The notes beneath the pieces were generated by a model. It was not told the DNA's origin, ran no database searches, and saw only the letters and a program-made list of their open reading frames with translations. This document shows positions 9,013-17,165 of a stretch of 64,000 bases of DNA, piece by piece. The position numbers and the translations under genes were made by a program. The stretch's first letter is position 1. Each line of letters starts with the position of its first letter. Origin of the DNA: Duganella alba (lineage in GTDB: Bacteria; Pseudomonadota; Gammaproteobacteria; Burkholderiales; Burkholderiaceae_D); assembly GCF_009674495.1 (NCBI RefSeq), contig NZ_WKJN01000021.1, forward strand, positions 1 to 64,000, given 5' to 3'.

Positions 9013-9164
9013 ATCGGGGGCTGCATTTTTGCAAAGTGGCCTTGCAGTGTTGTCTGTTCCGCAAAGTTTGGGCGAGGGCTAAGATGCATTCCATCGCAGC
9101 TGCAGAACGAAACGACTGTAGCACACCACTGGTTATTTATACATCGTCTATAAGGAAGAACATC

Positions 9165-10139
9165 ATGAACACCGCCAACCTGTCCCGTCGCAACGCACTG
9201 TTCAACTCCGCTGGCGCTGTCGCCGCCGCCGTGGCCCTGCCGCTGGCCGCCCTGGGCACCGCCGACGCGCAAGCCGCGGTCGCCAAGGGCGGCCCGGTCA
9301 GCAAGACCGCCAGCACCATCACCACCCGCGACGGCGTCGAGATCTACTATAAAGACTGGGGCCCGCGTGGCGGCCAACCGGTCGTCCTGAGCCACGGTTG
9401 GCCGTTGAGCTCGGACAGCTGGGAATCGGCCGCGTTCTTCCTGGCCAATAACGGCTTCCGCGTCATCACCCACGACCGCCGCGGCCACGGCCGTTCGAGC
9501 CAGCCCTGGGACGGCAACGACATGGACCACTACGCCGACGACCTGGCGCAGGTCATCGAAGCGCTGAACCTGAACAACATCATCCTGGCCGGCTTCTCGA
9601 CCGGCGGCGGCGAAGTGGCGCGCTATGTGGGCCGCTACGGCACCAAGCGCATCGCCAAGCTGGGCCTGATCTCGGCGGTGCCGCCGCTGATGCTGAAAAC
9701 CGCCGACAACCCAGGCGGCCTGCCGATCGAAGTGTTTGACGGCATCCGCGCCGCCTCGGTCAAGGACCGCGGCCAGCTGTACCTGGATCTGGCGTCGGGC
9801 CCGTTCTACAACTACAACCGTGCGGGCGCCAAACCGTCGCAAGGCATCATCCAGGCCTGGTACGCCCAGGGCATGCAGGGCGGCTTCAAAAACACCTACG
9901 ACTCGATCAAGGCGTTCTCGGAAACCGACTTCCGCGACGACCTGAAAAAGTTCGACAAGCCGACCCTGGTGATCCACGGTGAAGACGACCAGATCGTGCC
10001 GATCGACGCCGCCGGCCGCGCCTCGGCCCAGATCGTCAAGCACGCCAAGCTGATCACCTACCCGGGGGCGCCGCACGGCCTGACCGAGACCCACAAGGAC
10101 AAGTTCCACGCCGACTTCCTGGCCTTCGCCAAGTCGTAA
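9165..10139 (+). CDS. Tat-exported alpha/beta hydrolase, chloroperoxidase/arylesterase-like (copy A)
   Basis: 324 aa. The start at 9165 follows AGGAAG. The leader has SRRNALF followed by an Ala-rich hydrophobic stretch and ends near ADAQAA, a twin-arginine-type signal. The mature part is an alpha/beta hydrolase of the non-heme haloperoxidase/esterase type. It shows an oxyanion HGWPL, nucleophile elbow GFSTGGG (Ser), acid in GEDDQIVP (Asp) and GAPHGL (His). The substrate is unknown; cofactor-free haloperoxidases are often esterases or perhydrolases in practice. From residue 48 onward the protein is identical to copy B at 13556. Confidence 0.88.
   Translation: MNTANLSRRNALFNSAGAVAAAVALPLAALGTADAQAAVAKGGPVSKTASTITTRDGVEIYYKDWGPRGGQPVVLSHGWPLSSDSWESAAFFLANNGFRVITHDRRGHGRSSQPWDGNDMDHYADDLAQVIEALNLNNIILAGFSTGGGEVARYVGRYGTKRIAKLGLISAVPPLMLKTADNPGGLPIEVFDGIRAASVKDRGQLYLDLASGPFYNYNRAGAKPSQGIIQAWYAQGMQGGFKNTYDSIKAFSETDFRDDLKKFDKPTLVIHGEDDQIVPIDAAGRASAQIVKHAKLITYPGAPHGLTETHKDKFHADFLAFAKS
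9306..10139 (+). repeat. 834-bp near-identical repeat, copy A
   Basis: This stretch matches 13721-14554 with a constant offset of 4415 bases. I counted six mismatches, all in third codon positions and all synonymous. The repeat starts two codons inside the mature enzyme and ends exactly at the stop codon; the leaders and 3' sequences differ. Confidence 0.97.
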
Positions 10140-10147
10140 TCCCCGCC

Positions 10148-10172
10148 AAGGCCCCATCCGGGGCCTTTTTTT
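10148..10172 (+). terminator. rho-independent terminator after hydrolase copy A
   Basis: Perfect 8-base arms AAGGCCCC and GGGGCCTT around a 4-base loop, followed by a T-run. It lies 9 bases after the stop codon. Confidence 0.88.
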
Positions 10173-10547
10173 ACATAACCATGCATAGCGATACATTAAT
10201 TTACGCATTGGTCCTTGTAACTGTTCGTAAAGTGTGGTTTGCAGCGCACAATTTCAAATTGCAAGATGTTTATTTTGCGGCCGCCCGGGCGCGCTGCCGG
10301 CGCGCCGTGGCGGCGTCGCCAATCGTTAAGTTAGATTCATATTGCCGGGAGATCGCCGTAAGAAGCTGAAAATTACCTTGTTGTGGTTTTGCAACATTGG
10401 CAGTGGCGATGGGCTTGTTGACCGAGGATGTGGAAGAAACCCGCATTGACGCAATTTTCGACGGGTGTTTCCATGATCCCGCTTGAGAAAAATTGCATTT
10501 CTCAACAATCACCATTCAAAACAAAAAGCCACTTCAGGGAGCAGTTC
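10173..10547 (+). other. gene-free leader region of the TonB receptor gene
   Basis: About 375 bases with no supportable gene. It is more AT-rich than its surroundings and ends in the AGGGAG ribosome-binding site (10536-10541) of the TonB-dependent receptor. It presumably holds that gene's promoter. I see no clear riboswitch or Fur box. Confidence 0.5.
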
Positions 10548-13355
10548 ATGATGAAAGAAACAGTACTGGCGCGTTCGGTGCGCCAGATGTTTGCAGGCGG
10601 TCTCGCCATCGCCACGCTGGGCATGATGGCCCAGGTTCAAGCACAGGAAGCCCAGGCGCCAATCCAGCGCGTGGAGATCACCGGTTCCAGCATCAAGCGC
10701 GCAACCGCCGAGACCGCATCGCCGGTGCAGGTGATTTCCCGTGATGACCTGATGAAGTCGGGCAAGGCCACCGTGGCCGACTACCTGCAGACCCTGACCG
10801 CTGACGGCGCCGGCTCGCTGCCGACCGGTTTCGGTAACGGTTTCGCCGCTGGTTCGACCGCCATTTCGCTGCGCGGCCTGGGTGCGACCTCGACCCTGGT
10901 GCTGCTGAACGGCCGCCGCATGGCGCCATTCGCCCGTGCCGATGACGGCCAGAAGAGCTTCACCGACCTGTCGACCGTGCCGATGCAGATCGTCGAGCGC
11001 ATCGAGATCCTGAAGGACGGCGCCTCGTCCACCTACGGCGCCGACGCGATCGCCGGCGTGGTCAACATCATCCTGCGCAAGGACTTCACCGGCCTGACCT
11101 TCAAGGCCGACACCGGCGCCTCGCGCTACAGCGACGCCCAGCAGCACAAGGCATCGGTCACCTACGGTAAAGGTTCCCTGGACGAAGACAAGTACAACTT
11201 CGTGGTCAACGCCGAGTACTTCAAATCCGACCCGCTGATGAACAGCGACCGCAAGGACCGCGCCTACATCGGCAAGGGCGACCTGCGTCCATACGGCTAC
11301 CCGATCGGCACCCAGTTCGCCTCCGGCTACATCAGCGGCAACAACAACGCCGCCGCCAGCCCGGTCGGCGCGATCCGCAATCCGACCACGCTGGACTACG
11401 TGTCGCTGCCAGGCTGCTCCAAGCTGTCGACCGCGTCGCCGCAAGATCCAAAAGGCGGCTGCCTGTGGTATCAGGACCAGTTCCGCTCCATGCAGCCGAA
11501 CATCGAAGGCGTGAACCTGTACAGCCGCGGCACCTGGCAGATCAACGAGAACACCCAGGCCTACGCGGAAGCCGGCTACTCGCAGCGCAACACCTCGTTC
11601 ACGCTGACCCCGCCGTCGATCACCCCGACCGTGGCCTTCCCGCCGAACGCGGCCAACCCGACCGGCGTGATCAACTACGGCTCCGGCGCCGGCACCACCA
11701 TCGTGCTGGCCCCAAGCCATCCGCAGAACCCGTTCGGCGCCGCCGCCCGTGTGCGCTACAGCGCGTTCGACGTCGGCCCAAGCACCCGCGCCGTGGACAA
11801 CACCTTCACCCGTTTCGTGGTCGGCCTGAAAGGCTCGGCACTGGGCTGGGACTACGACACCGGCTTCACCCACTCCGAGTCCAAGCTGGACCTGGACTAC
11901 AGCAATATGCTGAACATGTCGGTGGTCAAGGCGGCGCTGGGCGATCCGACCAGCAAGTACTTCCCGTACTACATCGGCGACCAGGCCTACAAAAACCCGG
12001 CCTCGCTGTACGCCGCCATGGTGACCCATGCTTATTCGCATTCGACCACCAAGCTGGACATCGTTGACTTCAAGGCCACCCGCTCGCTGATGACCTTGCC
12101 AGGCGGCGACCTCGGCCTGGCAGTCGGCGCGGAACACCGTCGTGACAAGCTGTCGAACCCATCGCTGTCTGGCACCGAAAACGGCACCATCAACGCCAGC
12201 TACGTGGCGGCCTTCGGCGACACCAAGGTGTCGGCGGTCTACGCCGAATTGCTGGCGCCGGTATTGCAAACCGTCGAGCTGTCGGCTGCCGTGCGTTACG
12301 ACAAATACGACCACTTCTCGTCGACCACGCCGAAAGCCGGCGTGAAATGGACCCCGGTGAAGAGCTTCGCCCTGCGCGGCACCTACTCGGAAGGCTTCCG
12401 TGCGCCAGGCCCTGCGGAAAGCAGCGCCCTGTCGCAATCGACCGGCACCTCGACCGTGCGCGATCCGATCCGCTGCCCGAACGGCACCCCGCTGCCAGGC
12501 GCGACCTCGACCGACTGCGCGGCTTCCGTCGCGGCGGTGAAGATCGGCGATCCTAACCTGCGTCCGGAAACCTCGAAAGGCCTGACCCTGGGCCTGGTGT
12601 GGGATCCGCTGAACGACCTGTCGCTGTCGCTGGACGGCTGGAAGATCAAACGTTCCGACGAGATCAACCCGCTGCCGTACAACGAAGCAGCAGCGCTGCC
12701 GACCGCGATCCGCGCCGACAACAACCTGGTGGGTGCTGACGGCAAAGTCATCCCGAACAGCGGCACGCTGCTGATCACCAAGGCGCCTTACCGCAATTCC
12801 AGCTTCACCGAAGTCAAAGGTGTCGACCTGGATGTGAAACAGCGTCTGCGCCTGGGCGACTACGGCCGCGGCAGCGTTGGCCTGACCTGGACCCACGTGG
12901 CATCGTGGGTACGCGCCGAGTCCGCCACCGTGCGTTACCAGTTCGCTGGCACCCACGGCAACTGCGACACCTCGAACTGCGCCGGTACGCCGAAAGACAA
13001 GATCAGCGTCAACGCATCGTGGGATCCTAGCCAGGCCTGGAACTTCAGCGCCATCGCCAACTACCGTTCGGACATGAAAAACGTCCTGTTCGAAGGCGAC
13101 CTGTGCGCATCGAAACTGGCCAGCGGTGCTGACGCACCGAACGGTTGCAAAATCGCTTCGTTCACCACGGTTGACCTGTCGACCCGTTGGAACGTGAACA
13201 AGCAGTTCCAACTGTTCGCTTCGATCAACAACGTGTTCGACAAGGTTGCCCCGCTGGATCCACTGACCTACGGCGGCATGAGCTACAACCCGATGGATGC
13301 GAGCGGCGCAATCGGCCGTTACTTCAAAATCGGCGCCAGCTACAAGTTCTTCTGA
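10548..13355 (+). CDS. TonB-dependent outer-membrane receptor
   Basis: 935 aa. AGGGAG lies 6 bases before the first of two Met codons. The signal peptide is about residues 1-33 (ending AQVQAQ). The plug domain (about 40-165) begins with RVEITGSSIKR and contains ISLRGLGATSTLVLLNGRR and EILKDGASSTYGADAIAGVVN. A 22-strand barrel follows and ends in the aromatic signature YFKIGASYKFF. Such receptors import siderophores, vitamins or oligosaccharides using TonB energy; the substrate cannot be told here. The gene sits between two copies of the same secreted hydrolase, suggesting that uptake and extracellular hydrolysis serve one substrate (inference). Confidence 0.94.
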   Translation: MMKETVLARSVRQMFAGGLAIATLGMMAQVQAQEAQAPIQRVEITGSSIKRATAETASPVQVISRDDLMKSGKATVADYLQTLTADGAGSLPTGFGNGFAAGSTAISLRGLGATSTLVLLNGRRMAPFARADDGQKSFTDLSTVPMQIVERIEILKDGASSTYGADAIAGVVNIILRKDFTGLTFKADTGASRYSDAQQHKASVTYGKGSLDEDKYNFVVNAEYFKSDPLMNSDRKDRAYIGKGDLRPYGYPIGTQFASGYISGNNNAAASPVGAIRNPTTLDYVSLPGCSKLSTASPQDPKGGCLWYQDQFRSMQPNIEGVNLYSRGTWQINENTQAYAEAGYSQRNTSFTLTPPSITPTVAFPPNAANPTGVINYGSGAGTTIVLAPSHPQNPFGAAARVRYSAFDVGPSTRAVDNTFTRFVVGLKGSALGWDYDTGFTHSESKLDLDYSNMLNMSVVKAALGDPTSKYFPYYIGDQAYKNPASLYAAMVTHAYSHSTTKLDIVDFKATRSLMTLPGGDLGLAVGAEHRRDKLSNPSLSGTENGTINASYVAAFGDTKVSAVYAELLAPVLQTVELSAAVRYDKYDHFSSTTPKAGVKWTPVKSFALRGTYSEGFRAPGPAESSALSQSTGTSTVRDPIRCPNGTPLPGATSTDCAASVAAVKIGDPNLRPETSKGLTLGLVWDPLNDLSLSLDGWKIKRSDEINPLPYNEAAALPTAIRADNNLVGADGKVIPNSGTLLITKAPYRNSSFTEVKGVDLDVKQRLRLGDYGRGSVGLTWTHVASWVRAESATVRYQFAGTHGNCDTSNCAGTPKDKISVNASWDPSQAWNFSAIANYRSDMKNVLFEGDLCASKLASGADAPNGCKIASFTTVDLSTRWNVNKQFQLFASINNVFDKVAPLDPLTYGGMSYNPMDASGAIGRYFKIGASYKFF

Positions 13356-13363
13356 TAGCTGCA

Positions 13364-13388
13364 CATGCCGGGGTCTGGCCCCGGCATG
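13364..13388 (+). terminator. hairpin after the TonB receptor gene
   Basis: Arms CATGCCGGGG and CCCCGGCATG around a short loop, 8 bases after the stop. No T-run follows directly. A second, better terminator follows at 13396. Confidence 0.55.
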
Positions 13389-13395
13389 TGATGGA

Positions 13396-13428
13396 AAGGG
13401 CGGTGAGCGATCACCGCCCTTTTTTTTA
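13396..13428 (+). terminator. rho-independent terminator after the TonB receptor gene
   Basis: Arms AAGGGCGGTGA and TCACCGCCCTT around GCGA, followed by a run of eight Ts. This isolates the receptor gene from hydrolase copy B. Confidence 0.9.
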
Positions 13429-13555
13429 TTTTAAAAATTGCTTGCTATTGAATAGCGTGCGATATATATTGAGCACATGGACAGCGCAACATTGTCCGGC
13501 AAGACCTTAAAACATAGTTCACTACTAAATCGCTAATTACTGAATGGAGTCCATC

Positions 13556-14554
13556 ATGAGCAAAGAAAACCAAGACCAAGCTGTCAGCCTGTCGCGTCGT
13601 TCCGCAATGTTCAGTGGCGCCGGCGCCGCAGCCGCCGCTGTCGCCGTGCCGCTGGCCGCGCTGGCTGGCGGCAGCGCGCAAGCTGCTCCAGTGGTGAACG
13701 GCAAGGGTGCGGTCGCCAGGACCGCCAGCACCATCACCACCCGCGACGGCGTCGAGATCTACTATAAAGACTGGGGCCCGCGCGGCGGCCAACCGGTCGT
13801 CCTGAGCCACGGTTGGCCGTTGAGCTCGGACAGCTGGGAATCGGCAGCGTTCTTCCTGGCCAATAATGGCTTCCGCGTCATCACCCACGACCGCCGCGGC
13901 CACGGCCGTTCGAGCCAGCCCTGGGACGGCAACGACATGGACCACTACGCCGACGACCTGGCGCAGGTCATCGAAGCGCTGAACCTGAACAACATCATCC
14001 TGGCCGGCTTCTCGACCGGCGGCGGCGAAGTGGCGCGCTATGTGGGCCGTTACGGCACCAAGCGCATCGCCAAGCTGGGCCTGATCTCGGCGGTGCCGCC
14101 GCTGATGCTGAAAACGGCCGACAACCCAGGCGGCCTGCCGATCGAAGTGTTTGACGGCATCCGCGCCGCCTCGGTCAAGGACCGCGGCCAGCTGTACCTG
14201 GATCTGGCGTCGGGCCCGTTCTACAACTACAACCGTGCGGGCGCCAAACCGTCGCAAGGCATCATCCAGGCCTGGTACGCCCAGGGCATGCAGGGCGGCT
14301 TCAAAAACACCTACGACTCGATCAAGGCGTTCTCGGAAACCGACTTCCGCGACGACCTGAAAAAGTTCGACAAGCCGACCCTGGTGATCCACGGTGAAGA
14401 CGACCAGATCGTGCCGATCGACGCCGCCGGCCGCGCCTCGGCCCAGATCGTCAAGCACGCCAAGCTGATCACCTACCCGGGTGCGCCGCACGGCCTGACC
14501 GAGACCCACAAGGACAAGTTCCACGCCGACTTCCTGGCCTTCGCCAAGTCGTAA
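13556..14554 (+). CDS. Tat-exported alpha/beta hydrolase, chloroperoxidase/arylesterase-like (copy B)
   Basis: 332 aa. The ATG at 13556 has GGAG six bases upstream; the in-frame ATG at 13544 overlaps that site and is less likely. The leader SLSRRSAMFSGAG is twin-arginine-like and ends near GSAQAA. The catalytic set is the same as copy A: HGWPL, GFSTGGG, GEDDQIVP, GAPHGL. The mature enzyme is identical to copy A from TASTITTRDG to the end, while the leaders share only their general plan. Each copy has its own terminator, so they can be expressed independently. Confidence 0.88.
   Translation: MSKENQDQAVSLSRRSAMFSGAGAAAAAVAVPLAALAGGSAQAAPVVNGKGAVARTASTITTRDGVEIYYKDWGPRGGQPVVLSHGWPLSSDSWESAAFFLANNGFRVITHDRRGHGRSSQPWDGNDMDHYADDLAQVIEALNLNNIILAGFSTGGGEVARYVGRYGTKRIAKLGLISAVPPLMLKTADNPGGLPIEVFDGIRAASVKDRGQLYLDLASGPFYNYNRAGAKPSQGIIQAWYAQGMQGGFKNTYDSIKAFSETDFRDDLKKFDKPTLVIHGEDDQIVPIDAAGRASAQIVKHAKLITYPGAPHGLTETHKDKFHADFLAFAKS
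13721..14554 (+). repeat. 834-bp near-identical repeat, copy B
   Basis: Partner of 9306-10139: same orientation, six synonymous mismatches, ending at the stop codon. Recombination between the copies would delete or amplify the TonB receptor gene. Confidence 0.97.
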
Positions 14555-14563
14555 TGCAGTAAT

Positions 14564-14596
14564 AAAAAAAACCCGCTGATTCAGCGGGTTTTTTTT
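14564..14596. terminator. bidirectional terminator between convergent hydrolase genes
   Basis: Arms ACCCGCTGA and TCAGCGGGT (14571-14589) with an A-run before and a T-run after. It serves hydrolase copy B on one strand and the dienelactone-hydrolase-like gene on the other. Confidence 0.92.
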
Positions 14597-14599
14597 GCC

Positions 14600-15484
14600 T
14601 CAAGCCAGTTGCTTGTGAAGGAAGTCGGTGGTGCGCTGCCACGCCAGTTTGGCGGCGGCCGCATCGTAGCGCGGCGTGGTGTCGTTGTTGAAGCCGTGCT
14701 CGACGCCAGGGTAGACGTGGTACTCGTAATGCACGCCGGCCTCTTTCAGGGCTTTCTCGTAGGCCGGCCAGCCGGCGCGGATGCGTTCGTCGTTGCCGGC
14801 GTCGTGAATCAGCAGTTGCGCCTTGATGCGCGTCGCATCGTCGGCCTTCGGCTGCGCACCGTAGAACGGCACCGCCGCCAGCAAATCCGGCAGCTGCGTC
14901 GCCAGGTAGTTGGCGATGCCGCCGCCGTAGCAGAAGCCCACCACGCCCAGCTTGCCATTACCTTCCGGCAGCTGCTGCAGCCAGCGCGCGGCGGTGACGA
15001 AGTCGACGCGGGTCTTCGGCTGGTCCAGCTTGCCGAACAGCTCGCGCGCCTTGTCCTCGTCGCCGGGATACCCGCCCAGCGTAAACAGCGCGTCCGGTGC
15101 GAAGGCGATGAAGCCGTCGACCGCCAGGCGGCGCGCGATGTCCTCGATGTGCGGATTCAGGCCGCGATTCTCATGCACCACCAGCACCGTCGGCAGCTTG
15201 CCCTTGGCGCCGGCAGGGGAGGCCAGGTAACCGCGCACCTTGCCATTGCCCTGCGGCGACGGCAGCTCGACGTAGCGCGTGACGATGCGCTTGTCTTCCG
15301 GCGTGACCAGCGGCGCGGCAAAGCTCGGGCTGAGGGCGCTGAGCAGACCGGCCGCCGTCGTGCCGCCCACCGCGTAACGCGTGGCCGACGACAGGAAATC
15401 ACGGCGGTTGATGCCGCCGTGGACATACTGGTCAAACAGCTTCAGAACTTCCGGATCAAAATCAGCGGCGGTCTTGCGGGTCAT
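14600..15484 (-). CDS. Tat-exported dienelactone hydrolase family protein
   Basis: 294 aa. The N-terminus has NRRDFLSSATRYAVGG, a twin-arginine signal, so the enzyme is probably periplasmic. The DLH-type alpha/beta hydrolase domain covers about 65-290. It shows VVHENRGLNPHIEDIARRLA, the nucleophile elbow GFCYGGG with Cys in place of Ser, an acid in HDAGNDERI, and the histidine in GVEHGFNND. This is the Cys-Asp-His triad of the dienelactone hydrolase family (YghX-like branch). The substrate is unknown. GGAG lies 7 bases before the ATG. Confidence 0.88.
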   Translation of the reverse strand: MTRKTAADFDPEVLKLFDQYVHGGINRRDFLSSATRYAVGGTTAAGLLSALSPSFAAPLVTPEDKRIVTRYVELPSPQGNGKVRGYLASPAGAKGKLPTVLVVHENRGLNPHIEDIARRLAVDGFIAFAPDALFTLGGYPGDEDKARELFGKLDQPKTRVDFVTAARWLQQLPEGNGKLGVVGFCYGGGIANYLATQLPDLLAAVPFYGAQPKADDATRIKAQLLIHDAGNDERIRAGWPAYEKALKEAGVHYEYHVYPGVEHGFNNDTTPRYDAAAAKLAWQRTTDFLHKQLA

Positions 15485-15634
15485 CTGGTGTCTCCGTCAA
15501 AAGTAAGGATCAGGGACGTGTAGCCTAGCAGGTCTACTGGAGATCTGCGCGCGGCAAGGTTGTTAAAGCGGCAGAAGATTCCAGAAAAATCTCGTTTTTA
15601 TTTAAAAAAATAGTCGTACAATCAAAGACTTGTA

Positions 15635-16223
15635 ATGATCGTAAACCGGCAAAAAAAGCGGCAAACATGTACGATTCAGCACATCAATTTGAACTCCCTC
15701 TACAGCAATCGGATAGAAGGACAGAGCACACATCCGCGCAATATTGAGAGGGCGCTACAGAATGACTTTTCTCACAGGCCTGATATAGCCCGGTTACAGC
15801 GCATCGCGCTCGCACATATCGCAGCGGAAAAAGAACTGGAGGGATTGGATGACGCTGGTTCAGCGTTGCGATCGGTTTTTTTGATTGATGCGCATCGTGC
15901 GCTGTATGAAAGACTGGCGCTCGGTGACCGGCTGTCTGATGATGGCGACGTGATTATTCCTGGGCAGATCCGAACCCGGACGGCAAGAAGCGATTCTGCC
16001 ACTCATTCATGTTTTCGGGCTTGGGCCAGTGACACGCGGGGAGTTTGCGCAGCTGACAGGCCTGGGCGAGCGCAACGTAAGATCGCTGCTGTCGAAGCTG
16101 TTGGCGGATGGCCTGCTGGTGAGTGACACGGTTTACGGTCCGGTGCGCATGGGACTTCCCTTGGACGCGCTGGGAATGCTGTTCCCTAACCTCTACCCCG
16201 AGGCAAGCCTTCCTCTCGACTAG
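15635..16223 (+). pseudogene. Fic-family protein, broken: catalytic core deleted
   Basis: The first frame (15635 to about 15989) encodes the Fic N-terminal region. It includes SLYSNRIEGQSTHPRNIERAL with the inhibitory motif S-x-x-x-E-G, then LARLQRIALAHI-like helices and IDAHRALYERL and DDGDVIIPGQIRTR. A different frame, from about 15984 to the stop at 16223, encodes the C-terminal winged helix (VTRGEFAQLTGLGERNVRSL, then GLPLDALGMLFPNLYPEA). The catalytic Fic core with H-P-F-x-x-G-N-G-R is missing between them and the frame shifts. Fic proteins AMPylate target proteins; this copy cannot. It lies just outside the left repeat of the island. Confidence 0.82.
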
Positions 16224-16243
16224 GCGCAGGATAGAATGATGGG

Positions 16244-16546
16244 ATGTCCAAAACTCCTAAATTCCCAGGCCCACTGACAGCGCGCGGCGCTGTCCTGGCG
16301 GTATTGTTATCAGATGCTGACCAAACCGGCGCTGAACCGCTGCAAGGGCGCACCTCACTTGCAGCCATCGTCAAGACATTGAAGCGCAAATACCATTGGC
16401 CAATCGAGTCCAGCAGCTTCCCCTCCAATTCCGGCGACGGGCGAGCGACCTGGGCTACGGTGTATAGCCTGCCGCCTGCAACGGTGACCAAAGCCTTGAA
16501 CAATGGCGGGCGTGAGTGGCTGGAACGCCGAGTGGCGAAGGCCTGA
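16244..16546 (+). CDS. small winged-helix-like protein
   Basis: 100 aa. The segment LTARGAVLAVLLSDADQTG, followed by LAAIVKTLKRKYHWPIES, resembles the HTH_39-type winged helix found in phage and mobile-element proteins: a helix-turn-helix, then a short wing with W-P-I-E. The C-terminus (TWATVYSLPPATVTKAL) may contact other proteins. The start has an AGGAT-like site upstream. It is isolated between the Fic remnant and the island's left repeat. The function is unknown and the domain call is tentative. Confidence 0.55.
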   Translation: MSKTPKFPGPLTARGAVLAVLLSDADQTGAEPLQGRTSLAAIVKTLKRKYHWPIESSSFPSNSGDGRATWATVYSLPPATVTKALNNGGREWLERRVAKA

Positions 16547-16592
16547 CTTCATGTAGTAACGCGCGGAAGAGGCGGTCGAAATAAGGCCCATG

Positions 16593-16625
16593 AAAAAAGG
16601 GTTACAAGCGTGAGCATGTAACCCT
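16593..16625 (-). terminator. displaced terminator of the tRNA-Thr gene
   Basis: Read on the minus strand, arms AGGGTTACA and TGTAACCCT enclose a 10-base loop and are followed by a T-run. It lies about 20 bases beyond the 3' tRNA fragment at 16645. It is therefore probably the original terminator of the tRNA-Thr gene, separated from it by the island (inference). Confidence 0.8.
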
Positions 16626-16644
16626 TCATTTTTCCTGCTTACTT

Positions 16645-16691
16645 CTGGTGCCGACTGCCGGTTTCGAACTGGCCACCTGATGATTACAAAT
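16645..16691. repeat. left attachment repeat (attL-like), 3' tRNA-Thr fragment
   Basis: 47 bases identical to 28632-28678. On the minus strand this is the tRNA 3' half including the anticodon-proximal part, T arm, acceptor 3' strand and CCA. It lacks the 5' half, so it is not a functional tRNA gene. Confidence 0.95.
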
Positions 16692-17165
16692 TAGCAAAGA
16701 AGATCATATGTCTTTGATTATTAAGCGAATTGTACCGTAATTTAGCTAAAGTAAATGTACTTTAGTATCAGTAACTTAGCGTAATTTCACGAAGTCGACA
16801 AGAACTGGTTGATGTACTGAATTTGTACCTGCTGGCCGGCGGGAAGAGCGGAGCAACATGCACGGGTAGGTGGGTTAAGAGTTTGCCACTGAAACCATGT
16901 ACGTAGGGAAAGTGAGGTAAAGTAAGCTCGGGTCACTGTCCATCTTAGCACGCGGTTGGAGATAAGATTCGTAAGTCTGCGTGCTCGACTAGGTTAGTCT
17001 AAGACGGTGTCGTCGTCCTTGCTGGATGCTCTTAGCACCGAACACATAGACCCTAGAGCAGGATTGGCCGATTGTAAAACAGTGTCATTATTGCAATTTT
17101 CTTGAGAACCCCCGAGTGCTTTGGGGCCATTTTCCGCTTGTGGACAAGCGAGAAAACATGAGACA
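16692..17165. other. gene-free left end of the island
   Basis: About 470 bases with no supportable gene. It is AT-rich near the repeat, with short imperfect inverted repeats such as AAAGTA/TACTTT around 16750. Such sequences could be remains of recombinase arm sites. A 66-codon minus-strand frame here has no ribosome-binding site or recognisable content. Confidence 0.5.

Noticed and set aside
10509..13364. A 951-codon minus-strand frame opposite the TonB receptor gene
   Set aside because: It is a by-product of GC-rich codon use in the real gene: composition is His/Arg/Val/Gly-rich without domains, and the opposite strand carries clear receptor motifs.
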